A stretch of 64,000 bases of DNA, from contig CAWDJJ010000001.1 in NCBI GenBank assembly GCA_963802635.1, positions 1,550,001 to 1,614,000 on the forward strand, read 5' to 3'. A program made the translations under genes and the position numbers. This document shows positions 1 through 7,493 of the stretch, one piece after another (the stretch's first letter is position 1; each line of letters opens with the position of its first letter). This DNA comes from CAVTLG01 sp963802635. Lineage in GTDB: Bacteria > Chloroflexota > Ktedonobacteria > Ktedonobacterales > Ktedonobacteraceae. The notes beneath the pieces are model-generated. The model was not told the origin of the DNA. It did no database searches and saw nothing but the letters and a program-made list of their open reading frames with translations.

Positions 1-2
1 TA

Positions 3-344
3 CGTGAGAATGCCAAGCACATTTTGAGCGAGAGTGGTCTGGCGGAGATGCTGCAGGCGGTCAATCGCAATCTGCTCAAGGGGCGTGGGTATTTTGAGGA
101 ATTTGACACGATGGTTCTCTTTAAGTGGGGAACGATGTCCACGCGTCGTCATATCTGGGTGGAGGTCGTTGGCAACAGCATCCGTTTTCGACTCCAGTCG
201 CACCGCAGGTGTGCCAGCCCTGCTCCGTTGTGTGATGGAGAATACCATACTTTTAATCGTGCGATGTGGTCAGACCATGCTTTTCTGCAAGCTGAATTAA
301 AGAAATATTATGATCGACCAGTTGCTGAAACTTCTTCTGATTAG
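3..344 (+). CDS. hypothetical protein, 5'-truncated by window edge
   Basis: The reading frame is open to the left edge of the window and stops at 344, so this is the C-terminal part of a longer protein (at least 113 residues visible). A TTG at 24 could be read as a start but no Shine-Dalgarno site precedes it, so truncation is the better reading. The visible part contains predicted amphipathic segments, a basic patch (SHRRC) and a charged C terminus (KKYYDRPVAE). I do not recognise a family. It is followed by about 60 bases that include a remnant of a dispersed repeat. Confidence 0.45.
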   Translation, partial: RENAKHILSESGLAEMLQAVNRNLLKGRGYFEEFDTMVLFKWGTMSTRRHIWVEVVGNSIRFRLQSHRRCASPAPLCDGEYHTFNRAMWSDHAFLQAELKKYYDRPVAETSSD

Positions 345-378
345 AGGTATGAGAAGAGACATTTTTCCGTTTTAAATC

Positions 379-401
379 ATATTGCCTTGCATTCAGATGA
401 G
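379..401 (-). repeat. remnant end of a dispersed 113 bp palindromic repeat
   Basis: Read on the minus strand, these 23 bases are identical to 39199-39221, the right end and flank of the nested palindromic repeat at 39.1 kb (core CTCATCTGAATGC). The match runs past the palindrome into flanking sequence, so it is a truncated copy rather than chance. Confidence 0.6.
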
Positions 402-406
402 AAATG

Positions 407-1057
407 TCAAATAGGTTCTAGCGCAAGAACACGTGTGGTGCCACCATGTGCCTCATTTGTTCTGTGGATCAGTTGATAACTTTCGTCTTCGTAGAAATCT
501 TCACGTTCCGTATCGCTGTCCCAACTCAGGAAACTCAGCAGCACGGTTCCCTGGACGCAATCTGTTTCTCCATGCTTGACGACGCGCCTGGGGCTGGTCT
601 CGTCCTCATCCATACCGCGTGCGAGAAAAGCAAAGGCCAATGTTGGCTGCAGCGCGTGCTGTCGGAGTCCTTGTATCCATCCTTGTTGTATAGACTCGAT
701 CTGTCGTGGCAGTGCTGTTGTCAGATGGACAGTTGCCAGCAGAGGTGAGGCGATTGGGCGTGTGTAGCCCCAGAGGTAGTGCATGGACCACTGCTCGGGG
801 AACTCTGTCTGTAAATTGTTTGTTTCGAACAAGAGGTTTTTGGGGTTATAATGCTCCTGTGCTTTGCGCCAGCTCTCGTTATCTTCCCATGTTGTGAGGA
901 TAAGATAGTAGGCATTGTTATTGCGACCACGGTAAAAATGTGATGTGAGCAGGCCAGGAGCATTGCGTATGGCGTCTGAGATCCAGCGTATGCGTGCCAG
1001 GACATCGGTATCTCTCCCGGCCAGGGTATGAGCCAATGTGGCAATCAGTAATTCCAT
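407..1057 (-). CDS. antibiotic biosynthesis monooxygenase (ABM)-like domain protein
   Basis: 216 residues. The N-terminal ~90 residues look like a dimeric alpha-beta barrel of the ABM/heme-degrading monooxygenase type: a helix (LARIRWISDAIRNAPG), then a beta-strand pattern (SHFYRGRNNNAYYLILTTWED) and a helix with W-x-KAQEHY. The second half may be a diverged repeat of the same fold (VHLTTALPRQIESIQQGW, VLLSFLSWDSDTEREDFYEDE), giving a tandem barrel in one chain. Start ATG at 1057 has a good AGGAG site 6-8 bases upstream. Monocistronic, divergent from thiL. Substrate unknown; the fold assignment is from motif reading only. Confidence 0.6.
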   Translation of the reverse strand: MELLIATLAHTLAGRDTDVLARIRWISDAIRNAPGLLTSHFYRGRNNNAYYLILTTWEDNESWRKAQEHYNPKNLLFETNNLQTEFPEQWSMHYLWGYTRPIASPLLATVHLTTALPRQIESIQQGWIQGLRQHALQPTLAFAFLARGMDEDETSPRRVVKHGETDCVQGTVLLSFLSWDSDTEREDFYEDESYQLIHRTNEAHGGTTRVLALEPI

Positions 1058-1192
1058 GACATATCTCCTGCATAGCTGCTCGAACGTGATAATTGGCTAT
1101 GGCTCCACGCTGCCATGTTCATTATACATATGCAAGTCGAAAGGGTCAATCGATTTAGTAATACTGTGCTAAAAGTGTAGTGATGCTATCTC

Positions 1193-1198
1193 TATAAT
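1193..1198 (+). promoter_or_regulatory. candidate -10 element upstream of thiL
   Basis: A TATAAT hexamer lies 41 bases before the thiL start. No convincing -35 is seen at 16-18 bases spacing, so this is only a suggestion. Confidence 0.3.
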
Positions 1199-1238
1199 GG
1201 TACAGCTTATTATTTAATAGTAGAGAAAAAGGATTCCT

Positions 1239-2261
1239 ATGGACATTTCTGCCCTCGGTGAATTTGAGCTGATTGCGCGTCTTACCGCTGGTTTGAGCGA
1301 ACCTACTGCTGATAATCTGGGTATTGGTGATGACTGTGCTGTGCTTGATGTGGGGGGGGCGACGCTCTTGCTGGCTACCTGTGATAGCCAGGTGGAGGGC
1401 CTACATTTCACGTTTCAGACGTCGCGTCCTGAGGAGATTGGTCGCAAGGCGTTGGCTGTCAATCTGAGCGATATTGCAGCTATGGGCGGTGAGCCGCGTT
1501 ATGCGTTAATCTCGCTCCTGTTGCCTCCTCAGCTTCCGGTGGATAGATTGGATGCAATCTATGCCGGTTTGCGCGCGGAGGCGGAGCAATATGCCACCAC
1601 TATTGTTGGGGGCAATATTGCTGGTACAGGTCAATCTGCACAATTGGTCATCGATATCACGCTGCTTGGCACTGTTGAACGAGCGCATGTTATGACGCGC
1701 GGGGGAGCGCGTCATGGCGATCTGTTGTGTGTGACTGGTGGCCTTGGTACCTCTGCGGCTGGTTTGTACACGTTGTTGCATCCTGACCTGCAAGTTGCGC
1801 CGCATGTGCTAGATGTCGTGCGTCGTTTTCACACGTTGCCACTGCCGCGTTTGTCTGAGGGCCGCTTACTCGGTCAGTTGGGACCAGGGGTTGTTACGGC
1901 AATGCTTGATATCAGTGATGGTTTGAGTGGCGACCTGGGTCATTTGTGTGAGCGTAGCCAGGCCGGTGTATGTGTTGATCTGGCGTGTCTGCCGCTTTCG
2001 CTTGCCACACGTGCGGTCGCGGCGGCGGCAGGTCTGGACCCGTTGCACTGGGCCTTGCATGGCGGCGAGGACTACGAGCTGCTCTTTACGATAGCTCCGC
2101 AGCATGAACAGAGCGTTATTGCGGCGCTACAGTCTGCCACGGGTACGCAAGTGACCGTGATTGGCACGATCTTAGCGCCAGACGCGGGTATGAGAGCGCT
2201 CTATCCTGACGGGCATGAGGAAATCTTAAGCGTGCAGAGCTGGGATCATCTCAAGCAGTAA
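1239..2261 (+). CDS. thiL: thiamine-monophosphate kinase
   Basis: 340 residues, the usual ThiL length. ThiL phosphorylates thiamine monophosphate with ATP to the cofactor thiamine diphosphate in the cytoplasm. Family motifs are present in order: N-terminal GEFELIARL, metal-binding GIGDDCAVLD (about residues 28-37), D-x-QVEGLHF, the ALAVNLSDIAAMGG segment, MTRGGARHGD with glycine-rich GGLG, DISDGL (about 226) and the C-terminal GGEDYELLFT. Start ATG has an AAGGA site seven bases upstream. The 3' end overlaps the end of the convergent folD by 11 bases. No TPP riboswitch is seen in the 180-base upstream gap. Confidence 0.95.
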   Translation: MDISALGEFELIARLTAGLSEPTADNLGIGDDCAVLDVGGATLLLATCDSQVEGLHFTFQTSRPEEIGRKALAVNLSDIAAMGGEPRYALISLLLPPQLPVDRLDAIYAGLRAEAEQYATTIVGGNIAGTGQSAQLVIDITLLGTVERAHVMTRGGARHGDLLCVTGGLGTSAAGLYTLLHPDLQVAPHVLDVVRRFHTLPLPRLSEGRLLGQLGPGVVTAMLDISDGLSGDLGHLCERSQAGVCVDLACLPLSLATRAVAAAAGLDPLHWALHGGEDYELLFTIAPQHEQSVIAALQSATGTQVTVIGTILAPDAGMRALYPDGHEEILSVQSWDHLKQ

Positions 2262-3111
2262 TGTTTTGCTGCCGCGCCGCGTACACGCATTGTTTGAGTA
2301 GCAGGACATTGGTCAATGGGCCAACGCCCCCTGGTGTGGGAGTGAGCGCTCCCGCCACTGCTTGCACTGAGACGAAATCAACGTCACCCACGATGCCACC
2401 CTCGAGTAACGCGTTGATGCCCACGTCGATCACGGTCGCACCGGGACGCACGTATTCGGCTGTGACCATCTTGGGACGCCCAACGGCGGCAATGAGGATG
2501 TCTGCCTGACGTGTAAATGCTGGCAGGTCACGCGTGCGTGAGTGACAGAGTGTGACGGTGGCGTTCTTTTGCAGTAAAAGCATGGCAAGCGGCTTACCTA
2601 CAACATTACTGCGCCCAAGCACGACGACGTGTCTGCCCTCTATGGGCGTGTGACTGCGCTCAAGGATCTCCATGACTGCTGCTGCTGTCGAGGGGATAAA
2701 GCCGGAGTTGCCGAGAAAAAGCTGGCCCGCGCTGCCTGGACTGATACCGTCGATGTCTTTCTCGACGGCAATGGTGTCAGCAACGATGCTCTGTGCAAGA
2801 TGTGGAGGTAACGGCATCTGCACGATAATACCGTGTGTGGAGATATCATGGTTCAAACGCTGCAAGGTTGCACGCAGTTCTGCCGCGCTGGTTTGCTCTG
2901 GCAGTTGCTCTAAATGCGCCTGCACGCCCAGATCTCTGGCTATGCGCAAAATAGCTTTGCTGTAGACAGCGGAGGCTGCATCGCCCTCGATACGCACGAT
3001 AACCAGACCTGGCACCTGACCGCGCGCTTGCTCGTAACGACGTACTTCTTCGCGTAATTCGGAGCGCAACTGTATACTCATGGCTTTCCCGTCTAAGATA
3101 GTTGCTGTCAC
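2251..3111 (-). CDS. folD: bifunctional methylenetetrahydrofolate dehydrogenase / methenyl-THF cyclohydrolase
   Basis: 286 residues from a GTG start at 3111. FolD interconverts methylene-, methenyl- and formyl-tetrahydrofolate with NADP. The start gives the canonical N terminus TATILDGKA; longer in-frame readings extend into fchA and are not FolD-like. Visible motifs: Y-S-K-A (catalytic Tyr/Lys, YSKAILR), VQMPLPPHL, EKDIDG, the nucleotide-binding VVLGRSNVVGKP, TLCHSRT and C-terminal PTPGGVGPLT. The start GTG overlaps the fchA stop (GTGA, 4-base overlap), with AGGAGAGA just upstream, so translation is probably coupled. Together with fchA it channels formimino-THF-derived one-carbon units into the folate pool. 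Confidence 0.95.
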   Translation of the reverse strand: MTATILDGKAMSIQLRSELREEVRRYEQARGQVPGLVIVRIEGDAASAVYSKAILRIARDLGVQAHLEQLPEQTSAAELRATLQRLNHDISTHGIIVQMPLPPHLAQSIVADTIAVEKDIDGISPGSAGQLFLGNSGFIPSTAAAVMEILERSHTPIEGRHVVVLGRSNVVGKPLAMLLLQKNATVTLCHSRTRDLPAFTRQADILIAAVGRPKMVTAEYVRPGATVIDVGINALLEGGIVGDVDFVSVQAVAGALTPTPGGVGPLTNVLLLKQCVYAARQQNITA

Positions 3112-3731
3112 GCTCTCTCTCCTACAATGGCAATCACGCGCTGGCTGCTCTGCGTAATCGTCTCTAATGCCGCGTTCAAACGGTTGCTCAATGCCTCGAC
3201 ACGCGCAAGGTCTTTCATGGCGCGTAAGTTGGTGCGCACCATCCATGAAGCTCCTGTGCCCGCGCTGGCAGCTAACATCGCACCTGTGGCGATATCGCTC
3301 AGCACATTCGCGTTACCAATGTGTGCAATACGCTCACAGTGCTGCACGAGTTCGGCTGCACACTCAGCGACCTCCAATGGCACCAGAGCTGCTTCAACGA
3401 GCCGCTCCTGAATGGCCGTGGAGCGCGCAGCTTTCTCTTCACTGCTACTGCGTGGCATTTTGAAGCAGGCCGAGAGTCGTCCATAAGCTGCGATGTCCGC
3501 TTGCATAAGCTGCTGAAAACGCGTTCGCAGACGTTCGCTATCCTGCAAAATAGCGCTGATTTCTGCATGGACGGCAGCATAATCCGCTTTGCCCAGTGTG
3601 AGGTGGGATACCATACAGGCAAGCGCCGAACCCATCGCTCCACTTAATGCCGCCGCTGAACCACCACCCGGCGTTGCTTGCTCTGAAGCCAGGTCGTCAA
3701 GATACGTTTGTAATGGTTTATCTAAGTACAT
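3108..3731 (-). CDS. fchA: formimidoyltetrahydrofolate cyclodeaminase
   Basis: 207 residues, matching the FTCD_C/FchA family length. It converts 5-formimino-THF to methenyl-THF plus ammonia. The N terminus YLDKPLQTYLDDLAS followed by ATPGGGSAAALSGAMG is diagnostic of the cyclodeaminase fold (all-helical, first helix then glycine-rich turn). The remaining sequence is helical with AHIGNANVLSDIATGAMLA, the conserved C-terminal family motif. Start ATG at 3731 is chosen because a GAGGAAG site precedes it and longer frames add unrelated sequence. First gene of a coupled pair with folD. Confidence 0.93.
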   Translation of the reverse strand: MYLDKPLQTYLDDLASEQATPGGGSAAALSGAMGSALACMVSHLTLGKADYAAVHAEISAILQDSERLRTRFQQLMQADIAAYGRLSACFKMPRSSSEEKAARSTAIQERLVEAALVPLEVAECAAELVQHCERIAHIGNANVLSDIATGAMLAASAGTGASWMVRTNLRAMKDLARVEALSNRLNAALETITQSSQRVIAIVGERA

Positions 3732-3896
3732 AATGCTTACTTCCTCATTATAGATGTTGTGCGATCTTCCATCTCTGCTGGCTCCCCTACCCTGGTTTCT
3801 CGACGTTTCCCGGAAGGATGGAGATCCCATTTGGTCCTTCCCCACCATTCTAGCACCGCGAGCGATGGGCGTCGAGTTGCGTTGTGCGGCATGATG

Positions 3897-5534
3897 CTAA
3901 TGGCGCAGCAGATAGACGTCTGACCAGTCACCGAAATAGAGTCCTTCTGCATTGAGCGTCACACCGTGTACCCAGGAAGGTATGATGGCCGTGAAGTTCT
4001 GGTGATCCAGGGGTAGCCAGGCAACCTGCGAGATAGCCAGTTGCTCTGCCTGGTTATAATGCGCGAGTCGTGTGGCTCCAGTTGTGGCTTCAGCTTGCGC
4101 AATGAGTCGCGTAAAGCTTGCGTTGTTCCATGCTGGTAGCTGCTGATCCGGGCTGCTGGCAAAGGATGAACCCAGGCAAGCGTAAGGGTCGGCGAAGAGT
4201 GTGAACCAGGAGATAAAGCCGAAAGAGATCAGGTGGTCCTGCATTTCCTGATTATAGGCATCCTCTTCGACCGGGCGCAGATTGACTTTGATATCCAGCG
4301 CACTCTGCCACATGTGCTGTAGCGTAGCGGCTTCTGCAAACGGTACCAGTGAGTCGGGATACGAGAAGGTAAGCGTTGGCAAGAGTGTCATGTCAGGGTA
4401 GGCCGTATGTAGAAGATCACGAGCTTTATCTGTATTAAATGCCAGACCTGTAAAATGAGACTGATAGCCTGGCATGCCCGGCGGCAACATCGTAGACGCG
4501 GGTGTCATAGCATCGTTGAAGATAGTATGCAGTAATTCGGGCTTATTAATGGCATAGGCCAGAGCTTGACGTGCAGCCACGTTGCTAAATGGAGGTTGGG
4601 TTGTATCAAAAAAGAGTGCATCGGTCTGCAATAGAGGTGCTTGCTCAAAACCCGCTCCCGCCGCTGCTGGGAGATCAGTGGGATCAAGTCCCCACACAAA
4701 CGCATATTGACTGGCGCGCGAGGCCGTAAAAGCTACCGTTGGGTCGTCCACAAAAGGCATCTCGACGGCGCTGAGATGCGTTTTTTTTCCATAATAGTGT
4801 GGATTGGGCACGAAGGTCATCGCAACGTTGTGCTGCCAGGATTGGATAATGAACGGGCCTGTGCCAATATCGCTGCCTACGGCATGCTGGGTCCAATCTT
4901 GCGGCCCATATTGCGCAAGGAGCAGCGGGTTGAGCGGAAAGAAAAGCGGGTTGGTAAGCGAGGCCAGAAAATAGGGTGTTGGTTGCGTTAATATAACCTC
5001 TAAAGTGCGGCCATTCAGCGCCTTCACACCAGATAACGTCTGCGTTCGCCCACTGCTGACGGCTAGCGCGCCAACAATAGGACGCTCAAGATACAGCGCC
5101 AGCGGAGATGCCAGCACTGGTAGTAGAGCACGTGTCCAGCTAGCAACGTAGGCTTGTGCGGTGACGGGAGTGCCATCGGAAAAAGTAATGCCGGGCTTGA
5201 GCGTAAATGTATAGATTTTGCCGTCTGGAGAGATCTGCCAGGTGGCCTGATCAGCTACAACCTGCGAGTTTTTGTCGGTTTTCAGCAAGCCACTAAACAA
5301 CATATGTATCACAATCAGCGCGTTCTGGTCCGGGTCTATAGCGGGATCGAGTGTGGGAAGGTCCGTGATACCGACATTGGGGAAGATCAGCACTTGCTGA
5401 GACGCGAGGGTCGTGTTTGCAGCAGACGTCGCAGCCGCTCCAGCGCACGCCGAGAAGAGCAATAAGAGCGTACATGAAAGTAGCAGCAGCAGAGACAAAC
5501 GCTGCGCAGTGGTATGCGGCAGGTGATAACGCAT
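3897..5534 (-). CDS. ABC transporter substrate-binding lipoprotein, SBP family 5 (peptide/opine/nickel type)
   Basis: 545 residues. The N terminus is a lipoprotein signal: basic MRYHLPHTTAQR, a long Leu-rich core and the lipobox FSAC at about residue 30, so it is anchored to the outer face of the membrane. The mature part is a family 5 (OppA/DppA-like) binding protein: GITDLPTLDPA near the start, DKNSQVV-AD-ATWQISPDGK-YTFTLKPGITFSDGTPVTA, the FNTDKARDLL region and C-terminal AWLPLDHQ. The upstream ATG at 5552 has no ribosome site, whereas the chosen ATG is preceded by CGAGG. No permease or ATPase genes lie nearby, so it is an orphan binding protein; ligand probably an oligopeptide. Confidence 0.85.
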   Translation of the reverse strand: MRYHLPHTTAQRLSLLLLLSCTLLLLFSACAGAAATSAANTTLASQQVLIFPNVGITDLPTLDPAIDPDQNALIVIHMLFSGLLKTDKNSQVVADQATWQISPDGKIYTFTLKPGITFSDGTPVTAQAYVASWTRALLPVLASPLALYLERPIVGALAVSSGRTQTLSGVKALNGRTLEVILTQPTPYFLASLTNPLFFPLNPLLLAQYGPQDWTQHAVGSDIGTGPFIIQSWQHNVAMTFVPNPHYYGKKTHLSAVEMPFVDDPTVAFTASRASQYAFVWGLDPTDLPAAAGAGFEQAPLLQTDALFFDTTQPPFSNVAARQALAYAINKPELLHTIFNDAMTPASTMLPPGMPGYQSHFTGLAFNTDKARDLLHTAYPDMTLLPTLTFSYPDSLVPFAEAATLQHMWQSALDIKVNLRPVEEDAYNQEMQDHLISFGFISWFTLFADPYACLGSSFASSPDQQLPAWNNASFTRLIAQAEATTGATRLAHYNQAEQLAISQVAWLPLDHQNFTAIIPSWVHGVTLNAEGLYFGDWSDVYLLRH

Positions 5535-5859
5535 GTAAACCTCGTAGGCCATTGGTAATCTTTTTCGTGTGTCTTATTCTAGTTTGTCGAATAAGCGCTG
5601 TCAATGCACCGCTACTCGCATGCCCGACACCTTTCATCTTTTCCCTGCTGTAGGCGGCAAACAAGACTTTGCGGCAGACCTGATGGCTATCTTGTGCGTT
5701 ATTTACAGATATATATAAATATAGTATTATGAGAATATGTGAGTACTAAAGAGCAAATAGGTAAAATGGAGAGGTATTTGCCCCTGTCTTTCGGATATTT
5801 GCCTTATTAAGGTTCCCAGGCCAATAAAAACGTTTCCTGGAAGGAAAGGAGGAAGATGC
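5535..5859. other. intergenic region without a gene
   Basis: About 325 bases between the divergent binding-protein gene and the kinase. It is AT-rich in the middle (TATATATAAATATAG near 5707-5722), which would suit promoter DNA for both genes, but I could not assign a pair of -35/-10 boxes. No hairpin with a T-run was found. Confidence 0.5.
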
Positions 5860-7144
5860 ATGTGTAAGCTCAACGCCTTGCTTACCGGCCTTCGCAAACT
5901 ATCCTTTCGGGTACGTCTAAGTATTGTTATCACCTGTTTTATTGTATGCTTCACATGCTACTTCTTTTCACAATTTGCTGGTCCCCTGCTGGCAGTCCCG
6001 CTAGCACTCACGGTCTGGCTCTTTACCCAACGTGGCGCGCTCATCGGTACCATACTGACGATCCTGGGGCTGATCGTGGCGATCAGTATCAGTAGCCGAG
6101 GGATACTCTGGCCGCATACGATGATCATAGGCTTCTTCGCAGGTACGCTAGCTTTGTTGACGGAAGCAGTCTTCATCAGCTATATGCGTTACTTACTGGA
6201 AGGCATGGAAACCGCCCACCAGCAGGCGCTACTGATAGAACAGCAGAGGCACGTGGCCTGTGAGCTACAGACACTGGCACAAAAAGAGCAACAATCTATG
6301 ACCGATGCCTATGAGCAGCAACGGCAACTGAACCAGCTAAAAGATCGTTTTATCCTCAATGTCAGCCACGAATTGCGTAGTCCGATCCAAACCGTGGTTG
6401 GCTATCTCGAATTGCTGCAAGACTTTGATCAGCAACTTCGACCCGACCCTGCGCATGAATAGCCTCAAACGCGCGTTCCGTGCCTGCCAGGAGCTGCAAT
6501 TGCTGATTAATAACGTACTCGACGCGGTACAGATGAGTGATAGCAGACAACCACTTGAGAGAGAAAAGCTCTCAGTGCTCCAGACCATACAGGATATGCT
6601 GGCACTCATTGAGCCGCAGCAATTGCAAAATGTTGCGCTGGACGTTCCCGAGCAACTTGTGATCGTCGGCAATCAGCAATGGCTTTACCAGATTATGCGT
6701 AACTTGCTGACCAATGCTCTCAAGTATTGTCCTCCGCCTGGGTTAGTAGTCATCTGTGCCAGACCACAAAACACTGATCAGGTCTGCATCTGTGTTCAGG
6801 ATAATGGCCCCGGCATTCCAACCGATGAGATCCCTTTGCTCTTTGAGCGCTTCGTGCGGCTCAAACGCGACCTTTCTGGTCCGGTGCGCGGAACCGGGTT
6901 GGGACTGGCTATTAGCAAAGAGTTGGTCGAGGCGATGGGCGGATGTATCTGGGTGGAAAGTTCAGGCAACCCGGGGGAAGGTAGTAAATTTTGCTTTACG
7001 CTTCCCTGCGCCACTCAGACTGAAGGCAATGGACCAGACATTTCTGGCGTTACGCCTGAAGAGAATTGTCAACCTATTGATCCTTTACTTCACAACGCGG
7101 CAGGGCATTCCAGTGGATGCCGGTGCAAAGCACGTAGACAATAG
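5860..7144 (+). pseudogene. membrane sensor histidine kinase, interrupted by a frameshift
   Basis: Residues 1-200 are read in one frame: four likely membrane helices (about residues 20-110), a coiled linker rich in Gln/Glu and a HisKA box NVSHELRSPIQTVVGYLELL with the phospho-acceptor His. That frame stops at 6462 in QLRPDPAHE. The rest continues in the +1-shifted frame from about 6440 with RMNSLKRAFRACQEL and a complete HATPase: N box NLLTNALKYC, G1 DNGPGIP, F box LFERFVRL and G2 GTGLGLAISKELVEAMGG. The join lies in 6429-6460, near CGACCCGACCC. A good AAGGAGGAAG site precedes the ATG. Either a real inactivating one-base change or a sequencing error. No response regulator gene is adjacent. 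Confidence 0.8.
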
Positions 7145-7493
7145 CAGCAAACATTTGCCGAAAGGCGGCGTAAAAGGATCATCTCGTGAAAAGGTCGTTG
7201 CGTTCGCGATTATGCCGAGTCCAGAGGCAAAAAAGTATGCACGATTTGCACCTTCTACGCAAAAATTCTGAATAGTTACGATTTTTGCATAGATCCTAGT
7301 TCTGCCTCTGTCAGAGAACTTATCTCCTTTATTCTCAATTTGTCCCTCTTTCCTCCTGGAACATCCCTCTTACATTGGGTATTCTTACAATGGTTCGCCA
7401 AAATCTTGATACCTTGGAACGAGGCAAACCACGGGAGATACAAGGGGTCATGATGATCATTCCACTATGGCAAGAAAGAAGAAAAATTAGATA
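7145..7493. other. intergenic region with a short dispersed repeat
   Basis: No gene is supported here. Positions 7398-7427 resemble 39430-39460 (core CCAAAATCT, then TACCTTG and AACG), which suggests an end of a small repeat or lost mobile element. Nothing else was recognised. Confidence 0.4.

Noticed and set aside
3732..3896. Possible folate-type riboswitch in the fchA leader
   Set aside because: The leader is G-rich and could fold, but it lacks the conserved cores of the THF and ZTP classes, so I do not claim one.
3737..3952. Open frame upstream of fchA on the minus strand
   Set aside because: It overlaps the fchA leader, has no ribosome site and resembles nothing; treated as non-coding.
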